From Pyrenopolyporus hunteri (Eukaryota; Ascomycota; Sordariomycetes; Xylariales; Hypoxylaceae): a DNA stretch of 64,000 bases. The translations under genes were made by a program, and so were the position numbers. This document shows, piece after piece, positions 1-10,705 of this stretch; positions within the stretch are counted from its first letter, which is position 1, and every line of letters begins with the position of its first letter. The stretch is taken from the NCBI GenBank assembly GCA_902806595.1, contig CADCXC010000037.1, forward strand, positions 1,860,001 to 1,924,000, written 5' to 3'. The notes below the pieces were generated by a model, which searched no databases, was not told where the DNA came from, and worked only from the letters and a program-made list of their open reading frames with translations.

Positions 1-302
1 GCTAAGGCGCGCTTGATAGCCTCTTTCTGCTTCGATTTATCTCGACTCACGAGATCGGGGTCATAGTCCGGCGTAGCAGGGGCCGGGTGTGAGTGATGTC
101 GCAGCCTTGAGAGCGGCGACTTGGTGGACTTATACAAATCTGAGAATAACATCTTGGATGAAGAGACGGAGAGTCTTCTAGCTAGTCCAGTCGCCGTCGG
201 AGTTGTAGCTTGATCGACCTGAGCTTCTGCTGGTGTGGGGTGCGGGGAATCAAGGTGAGTGTTGGTGTCAACGTGACTGGTGGTGCCATGAAGTATTGGC
301 AT
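1..302 (-). CDS. Unknown protein, N-terminal part, runs off the left edge
   Basis: A minus-strand frame stays open from an ATG at 302-300 to the window edge, about 100 codons, so the rest of the gene lies outside. A second in-frame ATG at 152-150 is an alternative start. The sequence is Ser/Thr/Pro-rich at first. It then becomes basic and helical near the edge, with KSTKSPLSRLRHH followed by a DPDLVSRDKSKQKEAIKRAL-type stretch. That change of character looks like a disordered N-terminus leading into a conserved domain. I do not recognise the family. The frame remains open upstream of the chosen ATG, so an earlier start or an upstream exon is possible. Confidence 0.5.
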   Translation of the reverse strand, partial: MPILHGTTSHVDTNTHLDSPHPTPAEAQVDQATTPTATGLARRLSVSSSKMLFSDLYKSTKSPLSRLRHHSHPAPATPDYDPDLVSRDKSKQKEAIKRAL

Positions 303-861
303 GTTCGCTAGTGACCGCATCAGTTCAACTGGTCTTAATTTATTTCGAGCACCCCGGGACCTGTGTGGCACTGCGCACCAACCTCTCGAAAACTCGGCCG
401 AAACCCACATGTGAAATTGAACTTGGTGTGTGCGACGGGAAACAATACATAGACGGATGTCTTTATTATGTTCGAGTCACTGGACGCCGGGGGGTAGGAC
501 TCCGGGAAGTAAATAGAACGGGGGTCTGATCATTACCGCCTCTGGACGACCTCCTAAAGGTTGCCCGAAGGAAGGCAACTTTTCCAGAACGACATGGTGG
601 AAGAGATCCTTCAGAGCGAAAAATAGTGAAAATAGCATGGGAAAGGTTGAGAGGAAAGTTCAAATTGACCTACACTTGCATTGATTGTTAGAATTGTCGT
701 AGTCAGCAACTGAGGGCTGAGAGTCATGAGCAGGGTTCAGGTCGGGTCTAGTCCGACTCTGAGGGTCGACTGACGGGGAATCCGCCGGCGCTGACAAGTT
801 GACTTCTGAGACCTGCATCCTGAAGGAAGAAGGTGGGAAAAAAGCCTCGTTAGATTATGTA

Positions 862-905
862 TGTATTGTGTTGTGTTGTATTGTATTGTATTGTATTGTA
901 TTGTA
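862..905. repeat. Pentanucleotide microsatellite TTGTA/TTGTG
   Basis: Roughly eight tandem copies of a 5-bp TTGTA unit, preceded by TTGTG variants. Confidence 0.9.
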
Positions 906-1419
906 CGGATTACAGCTCGTACAGCTAGCTGACGGGAGAGATTGGCTTGAGTGAGTGGCTGGCCGGTCGTGTTGATTCAATCGGATTTTATGCATCAGAC
1001 GACTCAGGCGTTACGAGCATAAAAACCTAGATGCAAGTCGGTGCGTCAAAGTCCAACCTGGTTCGCTGAAGCTGGTCAGCCGAGGATCGTGGTGCTGGTC
1101 GTGTCGTGTGACCCGGCCGTCTGCCAATGCAACGCGTACATAAATACCTATACACACACACACACATGCATATACATACGTATATTCAGGTGTGAGGCGT
1201 GTATGTGGATATGGATGTGGATGTGTGTATATGTGCGAGTGTAATATATGCGGGTGTCAAATTTCCCACCGAGGCGCCTGGCCGAGGTCGTTCACGTCTT
1301 TTCTCTCTATTCCCCAAGCCTCATCTCCCCTTAGGGTTCCACCAGGCCCTTCAGGTCCATCTCGCACAATTCCTCGGAGGGGGGTGGCTAGTGACAATAT
1401 GGCAAAGTTCGTGTATGCC

Positions 1420-1492
1420 GGTAGTGGCAATAGTAATTGGTGGTAATGGTGGTAATGGTGGTAGCGGTAGCGGTAGCGGTGGTGGCAATGGT
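1420..1492. repeat. GGTAATGGT / GGTAGC degenerate tandem repeat
   Basis: Triplet-periodic repeat (GGT AAT GGT, then GGT AGC) over about 70 bp. It can be read as Gly/Asn/Ser, but no gene context supports translation. Confidence 0.75.
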
Positions 1493-1672
1493 TAAGCGTA
1501 GTATTTTATTGCAGAGTATTATCGCAAAGTAGTAAGGTTTATTTTTTGGGTACTAACAATTTACACTGGCGAACCGATGACACTACCGGAGGCTAGCTGC
1601 AGGTCTACCACGTCGCTAGCGGCTCGACCAGGGTGTACGGTGAAGCTTGAAGGGTGAAGAACCATGTATTAT

Positions 1673-1726
1673 ATACCTAGGTACCTACCTACCTGCCTAG
1701 GTACCTAGGTATATACCTAGGTATAC
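1673..1726. repeat. Palindromic TATACCTAGGTA...TACCTAGGTATA cluster
   Basis: A cluster of overlapping CCTAGG and GGTACC palindromes flanked by TATACCTAGGTA and TACCTAGGTATA, so the whole block is nearly self-complementary and could form a cruciform or hairpin. The same motif recurs across the window's spacers. Confidence 0.85.
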
Positions 1727-3181
1727 ATAAGTACCCGTAGGAAAGGCTTCTCGATGAGAAGGCAGCAGTGAGGTGGTGGAAGACGTGCCGAAACCATATA
1801 ATTAAGACACTATCCCGATTAGGCGCTGCGCAGCTTCGAGTCAAATCTTGACATGAATACGGAATTGTACATAAATACATGAAATATGAGATAATGGTTA
1901 AAATTCACCACAACAAGCGTCGTCATCGAAGGGAAGAGAGCAAATAGAAACCCAGCAATAAATAAGTATGCAAACAAGAAAGATGAATTGGGAATTGAAG
2001 TTTCAAGCAACTCCGCATCATATGTGCCCAAGCATAGGCTTGGCTGCATCGTTTATCTCGAGGGGTAGCCGAAGACTAGGGGATCATGATGAGATGGTTC
2101 TGCTGTCGAAGCATCACATATTCATAATATATGTACCTACCTGTACTTGCACAGGTACATAGATCTTCAACGGTTTATTCCACCACCTAAAAATATTAGA
2201 AGCTACCTAAAACCCTCGTCGATCGCCGGCGACGGCACCTGACCCTGCTAGCCTGTAACTCTAATTGGTTCGCTTCGTTGCACGAATACGGCAAGCGAGG
2301 AAACATGTACCCACTTTCGAGTATGGAGTGCAGATGGCCGGTGCGTCTCTCCAGTTGGGGAATCAATCGATGTTCAGGTACGACGGGTGCATGCATATCG
2401 AAGACCTTCCACGTCCCAACAGCGACAGTTATACTCCAGGTAGTCAATCTTAGTCATCGATCTCTTAAGCTGTACGGGAAAGAGCTATCTACGGACGGCT
2501 TTTCCACGAAGCAAGGGTCCTAGGCGGGATAGACATCCGAAAAGGCGCTTTCCGTAAGCGTTGGCGAATCACAAGTTACTTAATTACGCACTACCTAGGG
2601 TCTTTCCTCCAGGTTACAAAGTACGCCGGTACTGTGTGAGTAGGTAGGTAGGTACCTAACCGAATGGTTCAAACGGCAGGGACTACGCCCTCCTCATCAG
2701 GGCTACCTTCTCGACGAGATCGGCTTTGCCGTCGTGATACACAGACCATTTCCCTCTTCCTTCTTCCTTTCTTCCTTTTCTCTTTTTAAGTGAAACTCCA
2801 CTAGAAAGCATCCATGCAGCTCTGAGAAAACTCACCGTCACAGCCCAACCCGGACCGTAAAGCTGGGGCACTTACGGTCGAGATTGTCCTCCGGATCACA
2901 TGTATCTCTTCCCCCCGCCAGTTCGATATCACGAGATATGAACCAGTGAATGGGAAACATCCGAGAGAAATAAACGATGTCGCCTGTAAATAGGCCATTG
3001 CCAGACTCGAAAGAACAACGAACCGAAATCAGACTTCCTTGTAAACGCCAAATATGTCCCCATGTAGAACTACGAAGAAATAGGTAGCCACCTATCTAGA
3101 TATCTATCCGAGGGATAACAACCCTCGAAGAAGAGATCCGAGACGTCCGGATCCGCGGAAAAGTAAGATGAGTTCTCGAGA

Positions 3182-3967
3182 TTAGCGTTGGCGGCTAGAC
3201 CCCGCCGAACCACTCGGCACTTCCGCCGACGGTTCCGCCACCCGATCTCCCGTATAATACGAGGGGAGACGGCGACGCACGTAGGTTTCCCAGTCCATAT
3301 TGTACAGGACGGCGTCGTCGTCCCAGGTCTGGGCCATGCTCTCCGCGCGAGTCGGCCCTCGGCGCGGGGCAGAGTAGTCGGGGCCGGGGTTGCCGGAACG
3401 GAAGTCCTCCGCGGCGAGGTACGCCTGCAGCGGGTCGAAGTACTCGGGGCTCACCTGCTCGACGTACCCGCGCGCGAGCTCGCGCACGAGGCGGTTGCTC
3501 GGAATGTCGAGCTGGATCCCGAAGAGCGTGCCGCTGGCCGCCAACTCGTCCAGAAGCGCCTTCTTGTAGGTCGCGATGCCGTAGCCGATGCCCGCCTGCA
3601 CGCCCGCCAGGTAGCGGTTCTCCCGGTAGTCTTCCACGTACTCCTCGAGGCTGGTGAAGATGCTGCGCGGCAGATCGATGAAGGGGTCTCGCTCGTCCAT
3701 CCACGTGTTTTCGGTCGTCGAGGGAGGCGTAGTCACCGTCGATGTGGTGATGTTTGTTTGGGCGGGAGAAGTTGGAGGGCTAATCGGCAGCGCTCCATCA
3801 AGTTGGTAGGACTCCATAGCCGTGCCTTCCCAGTCAGAGCTCACCGGGGAAGAGGGGGGTCCAAGCGAACTTGGCATCATGGGCGCGTACAGCTCGTGGG
3901 CGGGAGTGGTGTGAACCGCCCCCTCAACGCTCTGCTGCGCGTTCTGATGAGCGGCGTGTTGATCCAT
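3182..3967 (-). CDS. Unknown 261-aa protein
   Basis: Single uninterrupted frame starting at an ATG at 3967. Residues 1-90 are Ser/Pro/Thr-rich and probably disordered. From about residue 90 (DERDPFIDLP) the protein becomes acidic and helical, with a segment around SLEEYVEDYRENRYLAGVQA. A more polar C-terminus has the motif DDDAVLYNMDWETYVRRR. No catalytic motif, membrane segment or signal peptide is visible. The opposite strand is also open across the gene because of GC-rich third positions. The minus frame is preferred because its protein has an ordinary amphipathic composition, whereas the antisense product is Arg/Gly-rich. Function unknown. Confidence 0.65.
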   Translation of the reverse strand: MDQHAAHQNAQQSVEGAVHTTPAHELYAPMMPSSLGPPSSPVSSDWEGTAMESYQLDGALPISPPTSPAQTNITTSTVTTPPSTTENTWMDERDPFIDLPRSIFTSLEEYVEDYRENRYLAGVQAGIGYGIATYKKALLDELAASGTLFGIQLDIPSNRLVRELARGYVEQVSPEYFDPLQAYLAAEDFRSGNPGPDYSAPRRGPTRAESMAQTWDDDAVLYNMDWETYVRRRLPSYYTGDRVAEPSAEVPSGSAGSSRQR

Positions 3968-6325
3968 GACGAGAACTTATCGGTGGCTATGCTGCTTCAC
4001 TAGTCTAGGGAATTAGATGTATGACCCAATATGGTATCGACGATGATAAGAATGATGGGGGGTGGGGGCGGGATTTGGAGTTCAGCGAGCAATCAAGAAG
4101 TCTCAAACTACTAGAGAAGATGTTGACCTTGGGGGTAGGTTCTATGATGGGGATTTAGGGAAAGTAGGTATTGGCTAGAAGTGTAATCCATAGAGTTGGA
4201 AGGTGGGAAGGAGGAGAGGATGATAGGAGCACTTACATTTGCTGTAGCTGCTGTTACCGGTAGTAGTGTAGTCAACTTGAAGATGATATGCAGTGGTGGA
4301 GGTCGATGATAGAAGTTGATGATAGAAGTTGGTGGGGTAAAGAAAGGCGCGAGATCGCGGGAATGTGCGACGGAAGGTATGGCAGGTATCGCAAGTATGG
4401 AAGATATGGGAGGTATGTCAAGTATGGTAGGTATGGCAAGGATGGCAAGGGTGGAAGGTATGAACAAAGTGCGGTTGAGATAGGAGGAGAGGTGAAGAGA
4501 CGGGTTGAAGTGGGATGAGATTGGATAAGACAGTTATGTTAGGAAGTGGTTGGTGTTAGATGGGAGGCACACTAGGGAAGGGGACAAGGCTGAGGAGAGA
4601 TGCTATTACTAAGTGTCACAATACAAGAGACAAAAACACATCAGGCAAGTGGCCGGCCATTATAAAGGGGCGACATCTAGGTAGTGACATATACTAAACA
4701 ACCCAGGGGAGGTAAGTGAATCGACGAGCACGGCAGGCAATGGGACCTAGTCAATGGCGCTAGACGCGTCATTAACCCCATGAATTAGCGAGCTATTGTG
4801 TATACGGGCCATCTATATGATTTAAAATTTTATATATCATGTTGATCTTTCGAGTGCCTTCAATAATAATTTCCCTTAGCACCTGAGTCGTTGATTGTGA
4901 ATGGTAGTAGTGCCAGGACCACGCCCACAGAATTAAAGGGGATTGGTCTACTGGAATTGGCCTAAGGGGTAAAGTAACTGCTATTTATTATTATCGATAT
5001 GGGTGTGTGAATATTTCTTAGCGAATTGTCAAAGCCATCCATAGGCAATTAGTTAGCATACAACGGATTATAAATGGCTCTAAAGGAGAGTTCGAGCAAC
5101 CCACGAAGGAACCAAAACGCAGTATGTGTGACTACATATAATCTATGTATTTATATTTATTATATTATTTCGGGCGTTTAGGGCGGAGCCGATGCCGACT
5201 TTAACTCGAAGTTTTATACTTAAAAGATCCTACCTTCGGAAAAAGAAGGGGGATTATAGCTTCTGAGACTAGGGAGAATTATTAGCTGAAATTGATTTAT
5301 TTTAAGTCCTCTCTCTATTGGAGCTTTTGTCACCTAAGTTGACTAGGAGCACCAACCTCCCCTTTTCTTATTCAAAGTCTTAACTCTAACCAGTTACGGT
5401 TTCCGAGAAAACACTCGTCCCCCGATATATCTACCTGTTTTTGCCTGAACCGAAACCAGATGGACCCCCCAATTAGCCTTTGCTAAGAAAAACCAGCAGA
5501 GTTTCTGCATTGCCAGGGCACCCTACGAACACAACTAATAGGTCTTACGACTTGACTTGAGACGTAATCTTATAATGGTAGGTTCATCCGAGCGTATCAT
5601 CTTAGTCAGGGCGACTACCCCTTTAGCGTCCAGGCACAGTTGCTATGACCATACCATGTGGCCTGAACCAAGAAGATACAAACTTTAAGTTCTGACACAC
5701 TAACTTTGTGGATGGTCAGATATCTAAGGGTTTTCCGTGTCAACAGAGTTAGTCTCAGGGGGAGTCACTCAGGGGCTTAGATACGAATACAGAGGTATAC
5801 TACTTACGTACGCCTACTACGTAACGGCTTCAAGTCAAACGACGTTGAAGACGGCGGACGTTTCATTATTTCAGCTGCAGAGAATTTATTCCTGATAGTT
5901 CCTACTATTGGTGAAAAGCATATTCTAAAATCATCACAAATAAAGCGAGTATATGCCGTTGACAACCCCCATTCATTCAGTCGGGACGACAACTATGTGA
6001 CTAAAGTTTGACAGCCCAAGTGCTAATGCCACGTGTGTTTGTTTACATCAACGGGACCAACCGAAAGTTTGCCTTTCTCTACGCCAAACTCAAAAGTAGA
6101 AACCAACTCAATGACTAAAAACGCGACCATTGCGTACATGCGGACCAACGACCGTGGTCTCCCTGAAAGCCAATATATACCTAGGTATCCTGCTAGCAAA
6201 ACTCCAAGCTTTTTAAACGCGTAATTCGTTTCATCCTTGAGACCAACTCGTCTCATATCATTCTCGTCGTCGGATTTCGTAGGTAGAGGCGGGGGAGGAG
6301 GAAGAGGAGACGGACAACGAGGGAC
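3968..6325. other. Intergenic, partly TA-rich
   Basis: Contains a G-rich run near 4051-4070, a degenerate 9-10 bp repeat at 4376-4460 and a TA-rich tract from about 4770 to 6000 with no coding signal. The latter resembles decayed or RIP-mutated DNA. The first part is presumably the promoter and leader of the minus-strand gene ending at 3967. Confidence 0.55.
4376..4460. repeat. Degenerate GGTATGGCAA-type tandem repeat
   Basis: About nine diverged copies of a 9-10 bp unit (GGTATGGCA, AGTATGGAA, GGTATGTCA and similar). Read on the minus strand it gives a low-complexity Ile/Pro/Leu/Ala peptide that is not a gene. Confidence 0.75.
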
Positions 6326-7440
6326 TTAGAATGCGTCGCAGCCGTAGACGAACTGCATGACGCGACTCATGTACTCCATGAGTTCCCCCTTCTCAATGGC
6401 GTACCTCTCGTTGTCGTAATCCTCGTAGTTGAGATCCTCCCCGTCGGACTCAACTACGGCCGGTCGGGGAGCCAGCTGAGGAGCCGGTTGAGGGGCCGGC
6501 CGCTTCTTCTTGCTGTCCTTCTTGGAAGGACGCTTGGGTGCCGGCACCGGTGCTGGCGGGGGCGTTTGAGCCACGGGACTAGGCTCCCGTGAATCGAGCT
6601 CGATGGGGTTCTCCTTGGAGAACCCCGCCGGGTTTGCGTTGTAGGACGCCTCCGGCTCGTCGTCGTCGAGCTCGATTGGGGTTTCTTTGGAAGCCCCCGT
6701 CTCCATGTACTGAAGTGCCGTCTGCTGCTCTTCGGGTTCTCCGAAGAGTGCCTCTAGCTCGGCCTCCAGTTCGGCCTCTAGCTCGGCCTCCAGTTCGGCC
6801 TCCAGTTCGGCCTCCAGCTCAGCCTCCAGCTGGCTTTCCCCCTGGGGCTCGTTTCGTTGTTGAGCCACCACCAGCTCCATCTCCCTCTCCATCTCTTTCT
6901 CCATCTCAGCCAGGACGTCATCTGGCTCCGCTTCATCGTTCGCTGGGGCGCCCTCGCTGCCAGGAGGGGTGTAAGGCGCGCCAGGAGCATGAGGGACGCC
7001 GGGAGATGGGAATTTCAACGAGCAAACACTCTCTTGAGGTGAGTTGCTCGCCTGGAGATCTAGTCAGCGTTATAAAGTCCTCGTAATGAGCGGTACTTGT
7101 GATTGGGTTCTGTGACTTACTTGTGTGGTCGGGGATGGGGTGATACCAGCCGTTTGCGCGTTCTTCACGGCTGGGATAGGCACCTTTTGAGGAGTAAGTC
7201 AACATTACGCGAACCCGACGCGGCTTGTAGCCACGGATAGATTAGGGGAATTACCTGTGGGGTGCTGAGTCCGGCGTTTTGCTGGTTCATCCAGGAATAC
7301 CTCTTCCCGCCGAGCCTGCCCAAAGCCGTGTTGACCGACTTGATTTGAAGTTGGTCGCTCACGCTTGTGGTCCTTTCGGTGCGGGAGCGTTTGCGGCTAT
7401 CGGGTCGCTCCGCGGCGGTTGACTTTCTCTTTCCAGGCAT
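6326..7440 (-). CDS. Nuclear-looking acidic repeat protein with PIELD motifs, 3 exons, 324 aa
   Basis: Exons on the minus strand are 7440-7255, 7183-7121 and 7051-6326. The donors are GTAATT and GTAAGT, all joins keep the frame, and the product is 324 aa. The first exon encodes a basic start (MPGKRKST...DSRKRSR) that looks like a nuclear localisation signal. The last exon has a Met/Glu-rich helix, then about seven EAEL tetrads (6752-6832), then two copies of a KE-T/N-PIELD motif followed by acidic residues. A Pro/Lys-rich linker and an acidic Tyr-containing tail (DGEDLNYEDYDNERYAIEKGE) follow. PIELD plus acidic residues resembles SUMO-interacting motifs, which is inference only. No enzymatic domain is recognised. 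The repeat is a likely site of length polymorphism. Confidence 0.75.
6752..6832 (-). repeat. In-frame 12-bp repeat encoding EAEL tetrads
   Basis: Tandem 12-bp units within the coding exon give repeated Glu-Ala-Glu-Leu, predicted to be a continuous acidic helix. Confidence 0.85.
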
Positions 7441-9238
7441 CGTGGCGAGCGGAAGAGAAAGGCAATTCTAAGTAGCTCTGGGGACGATAGAGAGCACTTA
7501 GATGAAGAGGCTGTAGTACGCCTGTATTCTTGGTTGAATTAGAATCCCGTAAATGTAGTTGATGGGACCGCTGGGAAAGGGAAACTGAAAGTAGGAAGAT
7601 GGAAAATATGAAGATGGGAAATAGGAAGATGGGAAATAGGAAGATGGGAAATAGGAAGATGGGAAATAGGAAGATGGGAAATAGGAAGATGGAAAGTAGG
7701 AAAACGAGACGGCACGGGGTGGAAAAGGTTGGTTGTGGTTGTGGTGGTAATTCAATGACGGGAACACACGAGTAAAGAATGACCAATAAACAAGACAATT
7801 TTGAGTTAGATGATAGAAACTTACCGGTAGGTCCGAGTGTAGGCGTGTGAATGGAGAGTGACAGTGGCCTAGGATTATTCGTGGTCGAGGAGAAGAAAGG
7901 GTTTCCTTCGTTGCAGTGGCAGACGAATAAATTCTGGAACGGTAACTGTAGGGTGGTTGGATGAAGGTTGTGAGGAAAGTTGAGTGAAATGTACACGAGG
8001 TGAAGAATAAGGCAGAGTGGTTGGTTTGCAAGAATCAACCACGTAAGGTAGGTGTAGGTGTGGTAGGTGTGTCAGTGGGTTTAGAAAGGAGGCAAACCTA
8101 GGTGGGTAGGGAAACAGCAACGGCACAGGAGCTGGTTCCGAAGTCTAGTGGGTTAAAAAAAGTTTGGGCAGTACGTATCCCGTCAGTGTCGTGTGTAGTG
8201 GGTTGAAAAAGTTGCCCTGTACAAGTGAGAAGGTATTGGTTTGGTGGTGGAAATCGACCACTCGAGAGATTCCTTAAAGGTGTGTTGCTGGGACCGCTTC
8301 CCGAGGGTGTTTTGCATTCACTAGCAAACCGACGTCGCAACTAGACGCGTGTATGGGAGTACTTGCTCATAAGGGGTATGGAAATAGAATACGATATATC
8401 GTTAATCCAGGATAGGTACTGTGCACCCCCCTTGATCGTTTGAAAAGATTGAGTCTATATATATATCCAAGGAATGAATGCTATGAGAATGGCGTTTCCG
8501 GAATACAGAGAAAATGGTAGAATTCGGACATGATCTAGTACTTTGAGCGTATTTATATACTGCCTAGGGTATGGTGAGAATAGAGATAGACCTCTGACAA
8601 GTAAACAAAAGGCAAGAGGCATCGGAAACCAGGGCAACCATGGTGGTAAAGTCAACGCTACGTACTGCTCTTCCCTTACTTTGGGCGCTTCTTGAACCTA
8701 AGCTTAAACGAATATGCTATATGCTCTAGCATACGTAACCTAAACGTAGAGGAACCTTGCGGCAGGTGTTCTAGAGTAATGCTTGTTCTGAACTCTCCTA
8801 TAATCGTAAAGCGCGTCTAAAGAATCGTCCTAGCAAGAAAATCTCACCCCTGAAAACTTAATACTTAGGAATAGATGAATAATCGACGTCCTAATCGCTC
8901 CTAGTCTAATTCGAAAGACCCTAAATTCACTATTATTTGAGAGAAAATAATATCGTAAGAGATCGTATTGGATGGATTAGTGCTGCTATTGTTTTGGAAG
9001 TGTAAAATCTAATTTTGTCCCGGTTTAATCACAAACCAGCCGTTAACTCCTTCTGAACCACAAGGTTCCTAGGTAGGCCGTGATGAGTAACCCTAATACA
9101 CACCGTACTATGAATTGGATGGTAATATAATGAAACAATCGAGACATTCCTCGACTCCGAGAAAGCGAACCGAGGGCCGAAAGTGGTTCCGTCGATTAGA
9201 AATCAAGCATCTGGTTTGGGATCTCGAGGGTTTTCGCT
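7441..9238. other. Intergenic / leader region with a minisatellite
   Basis: Carries the 15-bp minisatellite at 7590-7702 just upstream of the minus-strand start at 7440. Further left-to-right it is AT-rich (about 8690-9110) with no gene. Open frames through the minisatellite are repeat artefacts. Confidence 0.6.
7590..7702. repeat. 15-bp minisatellite (ATAGGAAGATGGGAA)n
   Basis: Four perfect and several imperfect tandem copies of a purine-only-like 15-bp unit. It lies about 150-260 bp upstream of the ATG at 7440, in the presumed leader or promoter, with strong purine/pyrimidine strand asymmetry. Confidence 0.9.
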
Positions 9239-10705
9239 CTACGACACTTCCTCTACCATCTTTCCGCGTCCAAGACCGCCTTGGACGAAAACCTTGCCGG
9301 ACGGGCCGGAGAGGATCTCATCCGGAACTCCAACTCGACTACCGTCCTTGCTGCTGACCCATCTCACAAAAACGGGGTTGGGTTTCTGAGACTCGGTATC
9401 AGGAGTCTGGTCTCCGGTAAGTTGGGACTTGCGGTTGGTCTTGGGCGCCTGTTTCTTAAGGAGTTTGTTTATAGTTTCCATCTATAATATGGTACATTAA
9501 TATTGAAACTTCCCTCAATTTAGTAGAATATGTGTATAGATTTCCGCCTTAACGGATAAATAACTCACCTTTACTTCCTCGTTACGCTTCTCACTTAGAT
9601 TACGTCGTCTACGAGCCATCTCGGCACGACGCATGGAGAGCTCTTCCGCCGTAAAATGCTTCTTCGCTTGCACCTCTGTATTTGTGTTAGTTTATGCTCT
9701 GGGATGTGAGATATGGATCGATCATTTACCGTCAGATAGTTTCATGAGCGCATCCCCATTCTCCTCGAAGCGGGCACGTTGGCGTTTGGTCATCCGGGTG
9801 AGGTCTGGGGTTTCGGCCCGGCTTTCGGCGCCATCACTGCCGGCATCGTCGTCTTCCTCATCCTCGGCGGGATTGGCGGCCTCCATTTCCTCATCCTCGC
9901 CTTCAGCATCTTCCTCGTCACCCCCACCAACCTTGACGGTGTCCTGAATCTCGTCGGCTTCGCTTTCAAGTTCACTGAGCTCCTCATCGTCGTCGCTATC
10001 CTTAGTTTGCGAGGCAGCGGCTTTGGCGTTGGTCTTAGCAGAGGACTTTGACTTGCTGGCAGAGGTATTCTTGGCTGGAGCCTTTGAGACTTTGATCACA
10101 GGTGCTGGAGGGGGGATAGGATCTACATCCATATCGTCATCTTCGCCTTCGGCGTCTTCCTCGCCAAGGTCGTCGTCGTCTCCTTCAGCGTCGATGTCCA
10201 TGGTGTCATCAACGACGATTTCACCTTCGGCGTCTTCATCGGCCATGTCGTCGTCTCCCTCGGCATCTTCATCATCCTCATCCTCATCGTCGTCGTCGTC
10301 GTCATCGTCCTCCTCCTCTTCAACCTGAACTTCGTCCTCGGCCTCGTCTTCGTCTTCGTCGTCGTCGCTGGTATCAACGACGTAACTCTTCTTTTGCGAA
10401 CGATTCCGCTTTCCCTCTCCAGAGGCAGATTGGCGGCTGGACTGACCGGCGCGGTTGGAAGTGGCCTGGCGAAGCTTGCTTGCCGGAAGCTTAACTGTGA
10501 AATGGATATGCTGGTTAGAATCTGGGGGCGAGGAGGGAGGGCCGCGCGAGGTGGATGCTGCGGCACTCTTACCCTCAGATCGGCGAGAAGTCCTGGAGGA
10601 CATGGTTCTGCCCGTGCGGCTGTTGATATGATTGTCGCTGTCGACCATGTCAGTGATTGCCGTATTTGCCCTCTGGGCGGCCGCGCGACGGGGACGAGAT
10701 GACAT
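9239..10705 (-). CDS. ies2: INO80 chromatin-remodelling complex subunit Ies2 (PAPA-1 domain)
   Basis: Three exons: 10705-9730, 9675-9569 and 9481-9239, giving 441 aa with all joins in frame. The N-terminus (MSSRPRRAAAQ) is basic. The middle is an extended Asp/Glu tract with recurring DAEGDDD units, and a Ser/Lys linker follows. The C-terminal part is the PAPA-1-like region: LTRMTKRQRARFEE, LMKLSDE joined by splicing to VQAKKHFTAEELSMRRAEM, an Arg-rich helix, then METINKLLKKQAPK and a conserved FVRWVSSKDGSRVGVPDE end. This is the Ies2/INO80B signature, a nuclear subunit that stimulates the INO80 ATPase. An in-frame ATG 36 codons upstream (10813) exists, but the MSSRPRR start is the usual one. 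Confidence 0.9.

Larger units (their letters stand above)
303..3181. other. Intergenic, no convincing gene
   Basis: About 2.9 kb holding simple repeats (862-905, 1420-1492), a short CA run near 1154-1166, and palindromic CCTAGG/GGTACC clusters near 1673-1726 and 2640-2660. The short open frames here have no coding character and no splice structure that links them. Confidence 0.6.

Noticed and set aside
3188..4003. 271-aa plus-strand frame opposite the 261-aa gene
   Set aside because: Arg/Gly/Val-rich composition typical of an antisense shadow; the minus-strand protein has a more normal composition and domain-like order.
7498..8038. Minus-strand frames with FPSSYFPSSYF or FPIFLFPIFLF repeats
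   Set aside because: They are translations of the 15-bp minisatellite in two frames, with no conserved sequence and no splice link.
10023..10328. Ser-rich plus-strand frame
   Set aside because: Antisense of the Asp/Glu tract of Ies2.
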